Shown: positions 10,730-23,200 of the stretch, piece by piece
Layout: each line of letters opens with the position of its first letter
Position numbering within the stretch: position 1 is the stretch's first letter
Source of the DNA: Kitagawia praeruptora
Taxonomy: Eukaryota; Streptophyta; Magnoliopsida; Apiales; Apiaceae
Direction of reading: 5' to 3'
NCBI GenBank assembly: GCA_037693485.1
Contig: CM075347.1
Span: 65,692,501 to 65,756,500, forward strand
Length of the DNA: 64,000 bases
The notes under the pieces: model-generated
Database searches by the model: none
The model's input: only the letters and a program-made list of their open reading frames with translations
Told to the model about the DNA's origin: nothing
Position numbers and translations under genes: made by a program

Positions 10730-11589
10730 ACATGGTTGCTTGTGACATGGTGAGATGCTCCACTATAAAACAACCAAGGCTGGTTATTGTTGCACATGGA
10801 CATGGTAGCATTAATGAAAGGAATGGCAACGGGAGTAGGGGTTTGAGAGCTGAATCCAGATACATTATTATCTCTCATAAATTTAGCAAGTTTTCTGTAA
10901 TCACGAGTATCATGGCCTGCAATTTCATAAAAGCAACATAATTAGTGTGCTGTCTGAGATCTGTCAGTGTACTGATTTTGCCAAGAAGGATGATAATTGT
11001 CGAAACCAATTCCCTCACGATTTTTACGTCAAAATGTAGCATACCCAAAGTCACGATTTGGATTTCCAATACTTGACTTTGGAAAGTGGGAGGCCTTGAA
11101 GTTGAATTTTCGAGTTACATTAGCAGTAGCAATTGTGAAATGTAAATAGAATCATGAAGGAATTTGGTAACCAACCTGGTTCCTTTTGGGTTTTTGATTA
11201 ATTTGGCATTGAGAGAAAAAACTCTTGAGCAAGAGGAATTGGCATAGCTTGAAAGTAGACGTTGCCAAGCTTCATTAGATGTTACAATAGATGAGATATG
11301 TGGCTAAATGGTCTCTAAACAGCTGCCAAGAATGGCACTGAGGAGAATTTGGTCATGGCGGTACCAAACAGTGTATGTGGATTGTGGGGTTAAGATTTTT
11401 GCATTCATAGTCAAGAAACATTACTGGTGGCTTAAAAGTTTCATCAATGTAGTCTACAAGATCGAGACCGATAAGTATAGATAAAATCTGCCTCCTACAA
11501 ATAGGAAAAATGGAATTCGTGAGTTTGATGGGAAAGTGAGTAGATGCATTTAGGTGCACGATCGGAGTGTTGGCTGTAAGTGTCATGTT
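10730..11589 (-). pseudogene. Ty1/copia gag-protease remnant
   Basis: On the minus strand, the ORF from 11586 encodes a copia-type gag N-terminus (ASTHFPIKLT, then LSILIGLDLVDYIDE), where ASHFPVKL...LLGYDL.GYVDG is usual. Near 10740-10770 the same strand encodes NQPWLFYSGASHHVTSNHV, the start of a copia protease where DSGAS is normal; here Asp has become Tyr, so the active-site aspartate is lost. Frameshifts lie between. The remnant stops abruptly where gypsy gag begins at about 10723. Confidence 0.7.
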
Positions 11590-11643
11590 GAAAGAAAGGA
11601 GGGAAACAAAAAGTAGAATCTAATACTCGTTAGAGTGCGAGAA

Positions 11644-11655
11644 GCTCTGATACCA
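11644..11655 (-). promoter_or_regulatory. Primer-binding site of the copia remnant
   Basis: The minus strand reads TGGTATCAGAGC, complementary to the 3' end of initiator methionine tRNA and standard for plant copia elements. It sits just upstream of the gag start at 11586, so the decayed 5' LTR must begin at about 11656 and run rightward. Confidence 0.75.
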
Positions 11656-13515
11656 TATAAAGGATTATGAGTTGTAGAAAAGTTAATTCTATTAATACAA
11701 CTGAACCCTTAGATATACAACATCTTTGTAGAGATAAGTGATGAGCTTATTACAACGATATTATGTAAACTATATCTAAAGTATAAGATATATATACTAC
11801 GCATTTGAATATACAACCATCTTATCTAGTTGTTGAGTCTTGATACCTACTTTATTTTAGTATCCATTTTCATTCATAAACCGATGGAAAATTGGAAAGG
11901 ATCATTCAAACTCTAGAGGATGTGTTGATGGCATATACTTTAGATTTAGCTGGTAGTTGGGTTAATCATATATCATTAGATGAGTTTGTTTTAAACTCAT
12001 AAAACATGTTTTGACCTTAAACCATCCTGGTCAGCTTGTAATAGTATTCAACTAGATATTTGATAAGAATATATAAGACATTCTAAAATCCAAAAACATA
12101 AGCTTTTGATAAAAAATTTATTATTTATTACATTGTGGGTATTAGAAATTTGTGATGGAATTTTTCATTGGCAAGATGGGGCAATTGCAAGAGATTACGT
12201 AAATTAATTTTGTCGTAATTGCCTAGCTCTTCCTTGGTGGTGACCTTCGAGCGACTAAGATATACATGATCATCCACTATATTTATACTTAAAATTGTGC
12301 TTAGATTCATCCTCTTAATGCCACACTAGGATTCATTATTCTTTTTAAGTAAGCTCATTTTTTTAAAAGAGATTGTCGACTTATAAAGATTATCATTTCA
12401 TCTAAAAGCTTCCTCAACGTCATATTTGTATCATTATTGTCGATTAGCTCTTAAGAAATACTGAAATGTTACATGTAAACAAAAGTATGATATATCATGG
12501 TCATTTTTGCTAGCACGAACAATATGTAAAGCTCTTATCTCATAGAATTCCATTAAACTAGAAACTAGAATGAACAGATACAATGAAAGAGATTATGTTT
12601 ATTGAATACCTCGACATAGATTGATTGTATTAGTAAGTTTTCAAAAACGTACTATAACATATATATAAGAAACAAATAAGTACTATAACATGATAAGAAA
12701 CATATGTCACATGTTTACTTACTACACCCAAGTACAAGAAACTCTTGATTTTTAAGAGCTTTCCCAGAAATTTTCAATCCACAATTTCTTAAGCTTCTTC
12801 ACTTATATCTAATTCTACAGAAACAAGAATCTATGAATAAATTTTGAGATTGACCTAATTAAGTGCAAGAATAGCAAAATTAATTTTGATCACATCTTAA
12901 ATCTTGTTCAGTTTGCATTTACAATGGATTTAATGTGGATAAAAATAATATAAATCCTCTAGAAAAAACTTAAATTTGTCATGCGTTGTTATTTTACAAA
13001 TCCATTATTGATTGATTTAAGTTACATAACGATGAGGTAAACGGGTATGTTGCTACGTAATTTTATAACCAATATATTAATAGTATCCCGGCCTTCTTGT
13101 TTAAATTTAGCTTTATTTGGATTATTATCTACATTGTATACAAGTACTAATTATGAAGTCAAAATTTATTTTGATAATATAATTTAGATGTTATTATCAA
13201 ATGATGAACAACAAACAAAACAATTATGAAATATTGTAATTTATATTGAAACATGATTTTGAAACATTATAATTTCAGTGAAATATTTTGATATGCATCG
13301 AACGACATCAAAATATTCATAAAATCTTTGACCAATGTATCATAAAATCTTTCAAATCATAATAAAGAAAGGGGGACACAAAAAAGTTTTAAAAAAACCC
13401 AATGATTTTTTATGCCTTTTTATCAAGTTTATCATCAAAACAAATACTAAGACAGAACTCTCTACCCTTCTCTCTTTGGCTATCTTGTATCTACACATAC
13501 TACAACTTCCATGAA
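11656..13515. other. Decayed copia LTR, then AT-rich spacer
   Basis: The first few hundred bases are probably the 5' LTR of the minus-strand copia remnant, but I could not find its outer end. The rest is AT-rich. A 60-codon minus-strand ORF at 12128-12310 has no recognisable content. Confidence 0.4.
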
Positions 13516-13852
13516 TATTCAGCCAGCCTCTACTGAGGCTTTCAAGGCTAGAGGCTCCCTAGTTATCTCTTCCAGATTATGAAGCAACAAATCTTCAATT
13601 GCGTGCTTTCCCTCTATCATCAAATTGTGTATGTAGAATTGTTTATCAAGGTTGTCTAATCAATAATATTGCTCGGATTTTGTTTATTCTATATACTATG
13701 TTTGGGATATTTGTGGGTCCCCAAATGAGTGATTTCTTTACATTAATCTTGGTTTTTTACATGACGCGACCAATTTACCTAGATATACATTTTTAAATGC
13801 TTTGTAGTTGAGATTGATCAATAATGATTAATGTGAAGAAGACGATGAAGAA
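13516..13852 (-). pseudogene. Broken copy of the RING-H2 gene at 29810
   Basis: The segment aligns by eye with the part of the RING-H2 gene between its start codon and the region just before the RING domain. Shared landmarks are GATGAAGAAGCCATTAAT at the start codon, GTTTGTGGCTCCCCAAATGAG versus ATTTGTGGGTCCCCAAATGAG, and GGAGGCGGTAGGCTCC versus AAGGCTAGAGGCTCC. Small indels destroy the frame and the RING coding part is missing beyond about 13516. The plus-strand ORF at 13599-13796 is a shadow. Orientation is the same as the intact gene. Confidence 0.75.
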
Positions 13853-14163
13853 GCCATTAATTGTAGATGATAGCTAGCTAGATTAACTAGATAGAAAAAA
13901 CACCTAATAAATGTATGGTTTAGGTTGTAAAAATAGTTGATCTCAAATGACGGTAAGGCTCATGTGACTTTTATGAAGGGTTCATGAAACATGGTTCACA
14001 ATAATACTTGTTTAAAAGTTTTTAACATAACTTCTAATTAAAATATTTTTAATATTTCATTTTATCCCTGATTACATTACACAATTGTCCATATAAGACA
14101 TGTAACATTGATAATCTTTTTTTACCTCATACCATCATTGTCAAATACCTATGATTACGTATG
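13853..14163. other. AT-rich spacer upstream of the RING pseudogene
   Basis: This would be the old 5' flank of the pseudogene. It holds no ORF or repeat I can name. It ends at the GAGAT target duplication of the next element. Confidence 0.5.
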
Positions 14164-15543
14164 GAGATTGTAATAACCCAGATTTTCGGTAGAATTAAAA
14201 CTTTTCTTATTATGATTAAGTGCATTAGTGAATAATGATTTCAACGAACCGTGGTTGTGATGAATGGATATTGCTTTGGATAATGATCCCGATACATATG
14301 TGTATTTTCAGACTAGAGTAACTCAATGGTTGAGGACATAGATAAAAATAATCTATCATCCAGGAAATGAGCTAATGAACCCTAGGGGGGAGATGAGAAA
14401 TGAGTTAGTGTGATAACCCTAATTTCTGGATTTGAGAGAAATTTTCACTTTTTGATGAATAGTACTTTTCATACGTGAATAGTAATTTGTATGGATGAAT
14501 AGTGATTTTGTAAGTTGGAAAACTTTTCACGCCACCCTATGTACGGGACGTGGTATGGATGTTTCGAAGTCATATTAGGAATCCACGGAAGAAATGAGTG
14601 TATGTAAAGACGATCGGAATTCAGAAATTCCAATTTCTATTTTGGTGTGATATTTGACCGGGCAGTGAATTATATATCAGTATTATCAAGAAATGAGATA
14701 TTAAATTTGAGGAATTGAGGATTTAATATTTTGGAATTTTATTATAATTGATTTGAGAATTTAGAACGAAAACCACTAAGATAGTGAAACGAGCGTTCTA
14801 GAAACCGCTGAACTTTATAACGAGATTAAGCGATAAAGCGAATAAATTATGGAATTTGGATTGAGTTCATAACAAGATTAAATATCCTACATGATCATCA
14901 AGAGAAATATATCAAATGGATTAATTGATTTAATCAAGGATTAAGTTAAAAAAAATTAGAAACAAAGTGATTTAAATCACTTAAAACAAACAAAAAACCA
15001 AACAAATATCAATGAAGCTTCTTGGATACACCTTGCACAAGCCCCAAGAGGATCAAACTCAGCCACCCAACTGATAATATCTAGATATTAGATCAAAAGT
15101 TAGTTGAATTAGTCAAAGAAAGAAATAAAAGAAAAGAAAAACAAGAGAGCAAGAAGCAACTCCATTCTGCCCAGCTGAAAGAAGGAGCTAAAAACCCTAG
15201 CTACCCAGCCCCAAATTTGATTATCTATAGCTCAAAAGAAAGCTTATGAAGAGAACAAGGTGTGGTAAACATTTTAGCACCAAACTCTTATTTTTCGATT
15301 TGTTATGAATTTTACAAGATGATGATGAATAGTAACTCCAAGTTGTTTCTTGTTTTGATCTTAAGGATTTAGCACTTTAAGGACCATCTAAAGCTTGTTA
15401 AAGGTTTATAAACACTTGATAGTGTTATTAGAGCATCCAAGGAGGTAAAACCCTAACCCACCCTTTGAGTTCATATGAGTTTTGATGGTTATTTTGATGT
15501 TATATGCTTAAGAGATCATGTTTAAGTGTTTTAGTGGGTATTT

Positions 15544-16379
15544 TTTTTTTTGACAAAAAGAGAATGGATTCATTAAAACAACGGCATCCAGTTGGGACAA
15601 ACCCCCGTACTGACATTACAACCTGAGTAGTAAACAGATAACCGAACTAAACAAATAGCCGTTCTGTTTTCAGATCGCTTAACAGATAGAATATTAAAAT
15701 TCTTCGAACTAAAAAAGGTTACAATGGTATCCCGATCAATCCTACCAGCATCAGCCCTGAAATCCGTAGTAGCACAATTGACCCTCACATAAATGCGTAC
15801 TGAAGTCCAATGTTCCAAACCTTCAACTGAAGTTGGGGAAGCATAAACCCCCGTAACCGGAACAAACTTTAATTGTGAAAGGTGAGCTCTTGTGAATTCC
15901 ACTACCATCTCAAGAATACTCCAGCTATCTACCTGCCATAAAACAGCTATAGACCTACCGATACCCCAGCTATCTACATGCCAAAAATCAGCTATAGACA
16001 TGCCACAAGTAGCATCGATGCAAGCGTTCAAGATCTCCCAAAATGCCAAATAAACCAATTTCAGTGGAGTCAATAACGGCACCAACAAAAATAGAAATAT
16101 AAACGATAATAACTTAAATGATAATAATCACACATAAAGCGATACACACGCCAAGAGGCGAGACGAAAACCCAACAAAGATGAGTTTATTTGCACAAACT
16201 AGCTCAAGATCGGAACAGATCTGAGGAAATTCGAAGGAATTTTCGGAGCTTTATTGAATTAAAAAACTGTGATAATTGAAAAGGAGAGGAAAATGGGACG
16301 AAGATGGAAGTATGAAGGGCAGGAGAGGCGGCGGGGTGGGGGGTGGGGGGGGCGGCGGCTAGGTTTTACTCGACTCTCA
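15544..16379 (-). mobile_element. LINE-like non-autonomous retroposon with poly(A) and 17-bp TSD
   Basis: The insert is flanked by TGTTTTAGTGGGTATTT (15527-15543 and 16380-16396). On the minus strand it starts GAGTCGAGTAAAACCTAG, has a C-rich 5' part (16330-16360), and ends AATGAATCCATTCTC, TTTTTGTC and a poly(A) tail. This tail resembles plant L1 elements. A 171-codon minus ORF (16088-15573) has no reverse transcriptase, endonuclease or zinc-knuckle motif and contains an internal ~48-bp repeat (TAGCTG..TGGCA.GTAGATAGCTGG). It is either an internally deleted LINE or a SINE-like derivative moved by LINE proteins. Confidence 0.75.
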
Positions 16380-17506
16380 TGTTTTAGTGGGTATTTAACT
16401 TTGTAAAATATGAAAAATGGTGGGTATTGGATTGTAGCCACACCACTGACTTTAGAGACATGTGAAGGTTGTTTGTTGAGGTTGTGGATGTATGGTATGC
16501 CCGGTGTGGCTTGGTTATGTTGTGACAAAATTGAAATGTTCAAGTTATAGCCGTCGTAATGGCGAAATTTTGTTAACCCTTAAAAACAGTTAAGGCCCGA
16601 GACCATAGGACTATTTTTAGACTCACCACTGCCTATGGTTACAAAGATATGATTGTCTAGTTTGTTTTGCCGAAAGAATCGAGTTAAAAGAGTTTACGGT
16701 TTAAGAGTTATGCTAGTTTTAATGAAAGTCGTTCAAAGGATTTTATCGCAGAAATGTAACTACTTTGATGCTAAGTTCCAGACCTTAATAGTCGAATTAG
16801 AATGTGAAATTTGGTGATAAAATATTAAAGATGGTTGGCAAGGTGTGTACGAAGGTTTCAAGTTAAAAAGATTATTTTCCGATTTTATAAAAATGCATAA
16901 GCCAAGGTTGTGCAATCAAAATAAAACCCCTAGGAACGTGACTTTGAAATCAACTTTATAAGTGATTAAGTATAACTTGAATTCGAGGACCGGTTTCGAA
17001 CCAAACTTATGATTTAAGTATTTGTCGACTAACATGGACTTCGTATGAGCCTAAAGCGAGCTAGTAATGCCTTGGTTGTGTTTCGCTTGTGTCTTTAAGC
17101 GTTGATTTATAAGTGGATTATCCAGGGGATTAATCGTACGTTTTCTTTGAGTTTGTCTAGATTGTCCGACATCGTCACGAACCCCTAACACTTCTCGAGC
17201 ATCAGGCAAGTTTTCTAAATCTATACTTTGAAGTATTGATTATATAATACTGCTTTTGCCACGTATATTGTTATACAGTTTTGCGATAATCTTATTTCCT
17301 GTTGAAATAGAATTTGACCTTGGGATTATATACGATCTTTTGAGTTAAGTAGTTATGAACCGGTATACCTTGTAGCTCTAGATATAAGAGCATATTCATT
17401 ATTTTCGATTCTAAACCGGGAGTCGGTATTTTGTGATATAGAGATAGTCGTGGAAACCCGGAGGGATTCCAGCGGCAGATTATTATTTATTTTGAGGATT
17501 GTTATT

Positions 17507-17664
17507 TATAAACATTAATTATATGTCCATAAAGTAATAATTACTTGGAAACCATTCGAGGATTGTTATTTGAATATGATATCACATATAAACATTAATT
17601 ATATGTCCATAAAGTATTAATTACTTGGAAACCATTCGAGGATTGTTATTTGAATATGATATCA
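17507..17664. repeat. 80-bp tandem duplication inside the old LTR
   Basis: The block beginning TATAAACATTAATTATATGT occurs at 17507 and again at 17587, a period of 80 bp. I see one mismatch (AAGTAATAATT versus AAGTATTAATT), so the duplication is recent relative to the LTR. Confidence 0.8.
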
Positions 17665-18004
17665 TTCGAGGAATTGTATTTCCTTACTATATCTTTCGAG
17701 TAATGTTATTTGAGTAGTATCTCAGTCGAGAAATACTATATTAATATTATTTCCGTTAAATATGCAATTGGAAGGCATAATTGTTTTCGAAAGTATATTG
17801 TGATACTTGATTACGATTTGGTAATTGGCTTATAAGCTAGATATGAGATATATTGGTTATAAGCCGAATACTGCTAAGACCCTTAGTGAAGGGCATATGA
17901 ATCTCATTCTTTAAATATAGACCGGGAGTCAGTATTTCTGAATATGTTGTAATTATTTTCTGAGGAAAATATTTAAGTAAATATTTTTTCCATTATTTCT
18001 TTGA

Positions 18005-18250
18005 TGAATATTATATTGAATATTCATTTGGGCTTTATTCATTTAATGAATATTATTTCGAATATTCATTTGGGTTTATTTAATGAATATTATTTTGAAT
18101 ATTCATTTGAGTTCTATTTATTTAATGAATATTATTCTGAATATTCATTTAAGGTTTTATTTAATTAATGGACATTAATTTGAATATTTATTCGAGAAAT
18201 TATTTATTTAGTGAATATTTTTATATATACTTATTCGAGGGTTGTTTATG
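18005..18250. repeat. Imperfect ~40-bp tandem repeats, GAATATT-rich
   Basis: Units of the form GAATATTCATTTGGG then TTTATTTAATGAATATTATT occur about five times. GAATATTC is palindromic, so the array can fold. It merges on the left with TTCGAG-spaced repeats (17640-17740), is followed by a (TTA)n run at about 18410-18430, and lies inside the old LTR. Confidence 0.65.
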
Positions 18251-19259
18251 AGCAATATTTTATGTTAAGAATATTCTGGAAATATTTATGGTTTAATAAA
18301 TATTCTTTGAATATTTATTTAATTCTTTTAACTAGTTCAAAAAAAAATAATTTATTTTATTCAAAGATTATCTTGATCTTCAAATATTATGTAAATTATT
18401 TCTGAGTCTTATTATTATTATTATTATTCTTATCAAGGAAGGTTCTCAAAAATTCTATACTTCATTCAAATTTATCTTCCAAAATATAAGGGGACCTTAC
18501 TTGAGATCTGTTATTTATTTGACTGCCCGGTCATATACTTGCTAAACTATCTTTTCACTCACATCCTGATTCTTTTCAAACATCAATACGAGTCTTTTTG
18601 GTTACCTCCTCAACACTCGAGGGGTAAGATTGATGGAACAAGTTTATATCCATTAACAAGCAACGGCTTGGGAAATATTGGTGAATTTTCCTTTCCAACT
18701 AGATACGACTACTTTGTGGAGTCCTATCAACAAGTATTATACTTGGGGAAAGGGGGACGAACTTTACGTTTCAGAGTCATGGATGTCATTCGAACTAGGA
18801 GACGCGTAAGTGGCCGAGTGGCGCCGGTCCAGCAATTGCCCAACCGTTGGCCGGGGGGGTTCCAGAGGGTAGTTGACGAGTAAATCCATCGGTGCTTCCT
18901 TCTACATGTAGAGAACAAGAGGTGGGGTGCATAACATGCGACTGATTATCGTAAATGTTATGTCTCCTGGCGCGGCAATGCTCCCGTATTAGTTCATCTT
19001 TCAAAGTTGGAAATTTTCTGCAACATTATCAGTGTTGGCAGGGTTGAAAAGTGTTCAAAAAAATTGGAATTGCAATATTATTCCTGCAATTTCCTCTTTT
19101 ATGATATATGTCGATATCTTGCTCATATCTTTGCAAGACAGATATGTCTTCAGAGTATATATTCTGAGTTACCTTGTAACTTTATCTTTTATCTTATATT
19201 TTTTGACTCTGTTGATTACATAACATGAGTTGTGATAGGGAGGTTGTTGATATTGGATC

Positions 19260-20256
19260 TGTTAGAAAATGGAAAGTTTGAGACATATTTATAAAATGTT
19301 CTTGATGTAATTTCCGGAAACTAACAAGTGAAGGTTGTTCCTTGTTATAAGGACTTAAACTTACATGTTTGGATCTAAGACATTTTCTTAGTGGAATCCA
19401 TAAATAAATTGAGTTGAAAGAAGAATTGATTGTTGGTTTATTTTAACAGGTTTCAGATTTATTTGTTGCAACAGTACTGAAAATTTGGATCAGTATTTGG
19501 ATTAAATCCTGATGGAAATTTGGATCAGTACTTGGAGTAAATCCTGATGGACTTGGTTAGACATCAAATACTGATGGGCTAAATCCTGATGGATATCAGT
19601 TCCTGATGAGTACTAAATCCTGATACTGATGGACACCAAATCCTGATATTACTGATGACCAAATCCTGATGCTTATGTAACTGAAAATAAATCTTGATGC
19701 AGTTAATGCAATTAAATCAGAATATTTACTTTCCTTTTATGGAGTATTAGTTACGTTTATTTTGGTATTATATATACAATACAGAAGAAAATAAACGAAA
19801 AGGGAAGAGATACGTCCTAAGGATAGAAACACGATTTGTATTCTTCTTTCTCTGTTCTCTCACGATACATATAGGAGAAATACATAGTTCTTAGGCGAAC
19901 TGAGGTGCTGGTCGCTGTTGATCACTGGTGTATTTGTGAACCCATTGATCGGTGCTGTTTTATCCTGGAAGTGATATTGCTGCAACCCAATCACAATGTA
20001 AGTGGGGCAATATTCTCTTCAAGAACAACCAAGTCTTCTTGAAGGGCTTGGTGACTCAGCTGTGTTCTTTCTCTCTTGTTGTCTTGGCTAAAGCTACTGT
20101 GAGAGATAAGTGTTCTTATTTTTTTTTGTTAATTACAGTTACTGATTACGTTCTTGTTTATGCCTTCATGATTTGTTTCGTTATTTGGTTAATTACCTGT
20201 TCTTGTTTAATATATATCACTGCCTCATTGTTGTGTTTAGTGTAATATTCCCAACA
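19260..20256 (+). repeat. 5' LTR of the copia element
   Basis: The 997-bp LTR carries about ten AAATCCTGATG-like repeats (19495-19665) upstream of a TATATATA box at about 19769-19776, a plausible promoter with an enhancer-like array. The ORF at 19952-20245 occurs in both LTRs and is not a gene. The sequence right after the LTR (ATCTTGAAGAGAATAATTG) is not the usual initiator-Met primer site. Confidence 0.9.
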
Positions 20257-20299
20257 ATCTTGAAGAGAATAATTGTGTTATATATTGTTAATTAACAAG

Positions 20300-23200
20300 A
20301 TGGTTAACGAAACTATAACTCCTGTTGTTGAGACTAGCTCTGGGTCTGGTGTTACTGTACCCAACATTGATTGGACTACGTACCGTTTCCCACAACCTAT
20401 CGATTTGTCAGGAATGCCTGATAAATTTGGTGGGGGTGTTGGTTTTTCTCGTTGGCAGAAAAAGATGAAACTGTGGTTAACGGTAAAGGGTCTATGGCCA
20501 GTGGTGCAGTATGAGAAACCAATTGTGGTTAAGGAGAAAGCTGAAACTGTTTAGGCTTATACCATGTGGGAGGAAAAGGATGGGGTGGCTAGGGCTGCAA
20601 TTCTGGAAGCTTTGGCGAACACTCTATTCGATGTTTATTCATCTGACTCTTACACTGCTAAGCTCTTATGGGAGAAGCTTGGCCAGACACATAATACTGA
20701 CTCGCAAGGGTTGGAAAAGTATTCTGTGGCTAGGTTCCTTGATTTTAAACTGGTGGATACTAAATCCATGACTGAGCAGGTGCATGAGTTTGAGATGTTA
20801 GTTCATGCTTTAAAGGAGTCTGGTATGGACTTACCTGAAAAGTTTCAGGTTATGTCTGTGATTGAAAAGCTCCCTAAGTCTTGGGAAGAGTTTGCACTCT
20901 CCCTGAAAAGACAGAAAGGAGAGATCACTTGGACAAACCTGATGTTGGACATCTCTGTGCAGGAGCAACACAAGTCCAAGCAAGGACATGTGATGCCTAC
21001 TGAACATGCTGGGAGTTCGAAGGTGAATGTAGTGACTGTTGGACAGAAAAGAAAGTCTGTCACTAAGAAGGAAAACACTAAGTCTAAGGACAAGAACAAG
21101 GCTAAGAAACCAAAGACAAACAAACCATGTTGGTCTTGTGGACAGGTTGGTCATTGGAGCAAGGACTGTCCTGGAAAGAAAGCTAAGAAACCTGTTGTGG
21201 GAGCACAAGCTAACACTGTGCTTGGAACCACTGGTGGGTCAATGGTTAACATGGTTGTTGGTGAGGCTATTGCTTCTGAAACTGACAACTGGTATGTGAC
21301 CTACAACCCTGTACTTCATTCTACTTATTCGTCTCATGAATGGTTGATTGATACTGGAGCTAATGTACATATTTGTACTGATATTACTCTATTTGTATCT
21401 TATCAACAGACTCATGGTGTGACGGTGACGATGGGGAATGCTAGTGCAGCTCAAGTACTTGGAATAGGAAACGTTGACTTGAAGTTCGCTTCTGGGCGTG
21501 TTCTATCCCTCACTAGAGTGCACCATGTTCCTGATATTCGTAGAAATATAATAAGTGGAAGTTGTTTAGTTAAGAATGGTTTTGAAGTTTCTTTGAAATG
21601 TAATAAAGTAGTTATTACAAATACTGGTGTATTCTTTGGCAAAGGTTACTTGTCTGATGGATTATTTTTAATAAATGTTGAGCCTGTTGTGGGCAGTTTT
21701 ATTAATAATAATGTTATTCCTTCTGTTAATTGTGTTGAATCATCTGATTTGTGGCACGCACGTCTTGGTCACTTGAATTTTGATGCTTTAAAGAATATGA
21801 TGAACTTAGAGTTGATTCCAAAATATGCCATTGATAAGAAATCTAAATGTCAAGTATGTGTGACTGCTAAACAAACTAGGAAACCCTTTCATAATGTGGT
21901 TAGGGATTCGAATGTGTTAGATTTAGTGCACACTGACATATGTGAATTTGGTGGTGTTTTGACCAAGGAACATAATAGATATTTCATTACCTTTATAGAT
22001 GATTGTAGTAGATATTGTTATGTTTATTTGCTTAAACATAAAGATGAAGCACTAGATAAATTCATTATGTTCAAAACTGAAGCTGAAACACAAACTGGTA
22101 AAGTACTTAAACGTTTGAGATCAGATAGAGGTGGTGAGTATATGAGTAACTCGTTTAATGAATTTTGCAAGAGCAATGGTATAGTTCATGAGGTAACTCC
22201 ACCATACACACCTGAGTCTAATGGGGTGGCAGAACGAAAGAACAGAACCTTTAAGGATATGATCAATAGTATGTTGATTAATTCTGGGTTGCTTAAGTAC
22301 ATGTGGGGAGAAGCTCTGAATACGGCTTGCCATATTCTGAATAGAGTTCCTCTGAAACACATAGACAAGACACCTTATGAATTATGGACAGAGAAAAGGA
22401 CTAGTTTAAAATATCTTCATGTGTGGGGGTGCCTTGCAAAGGTACTTGTCCCTAAACACAAGAGAAAGAAACTAGGTCTGAAAACTGTTGATTGCATCTT
22501 TCTGGGCTATATTGAAACCACTACGGCTATGAGATTTTTAGTGTTAAAATCTGACATTGACGGAATAGTGGCTAACACTATAGTTGAATTTCGTGATGCA
22601 ACATTCTTTGAGGATGTGTTCCCTATGAAGACTCGTATACCTCAGGGTATTCCTGATGATGATCCCACTCACACATCGAGGTCCATTCCTGATCATGTGG
22701 AAAGGATGACAAATGTGGGGGCAGATCCTAGTAGTAGCTCTACTCCTGATGAAGTAGAGGAACCTAGAAGGAGTAAGCGTGCTAAGGTAGTCAAGGATTT
22801 TGGAAGTGATTTTATCACTTACAATATCGAGGATGAACCTTTAACTTTTCGACAGGCCATGGATTCTTCAGAATCTAGGTACTGGAAAGGTGCTGTAAAA
22901 AGTAAAATTGACTCTATTGTTTCTAATGGAACATGGGAGTTGGTTGATCTACCTCCTGGGTGTTCTACTATAGGATGTAAGTGGGTATTCAAAAGGAAGA
23001 TGAATCCTGATGGCTCAATAGATAAGTATAAGGCTAGGCTGGTAGCTAAGGGCTTTAAGCAAAAGGAAGGCATTGATTACTTTGACACATACTCTCCAGT
23101 TGCTAGAATGACAACAATCCGAATGCTTATAGCATTGGCTTCTGTACACGGTCTTATCATCCATCAAATGGATGTAAAGACAGCTTTTCTTCATGGTGAA

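Noticed and set aside
18005..18250. CRISPR-like array
   Set aside because: Units are imperfect, have no regular unique spacers, and lie in a plant LTR. The other tandem arrays (7854, 17507 and 52385) fail for the same reasons.
19952..20245. A 97-codon ORF and its near copy at 25642-25929 as genes
   Set aside because: They are shadows within the two copia LTRs and differ by the indels expected of LTR drift.
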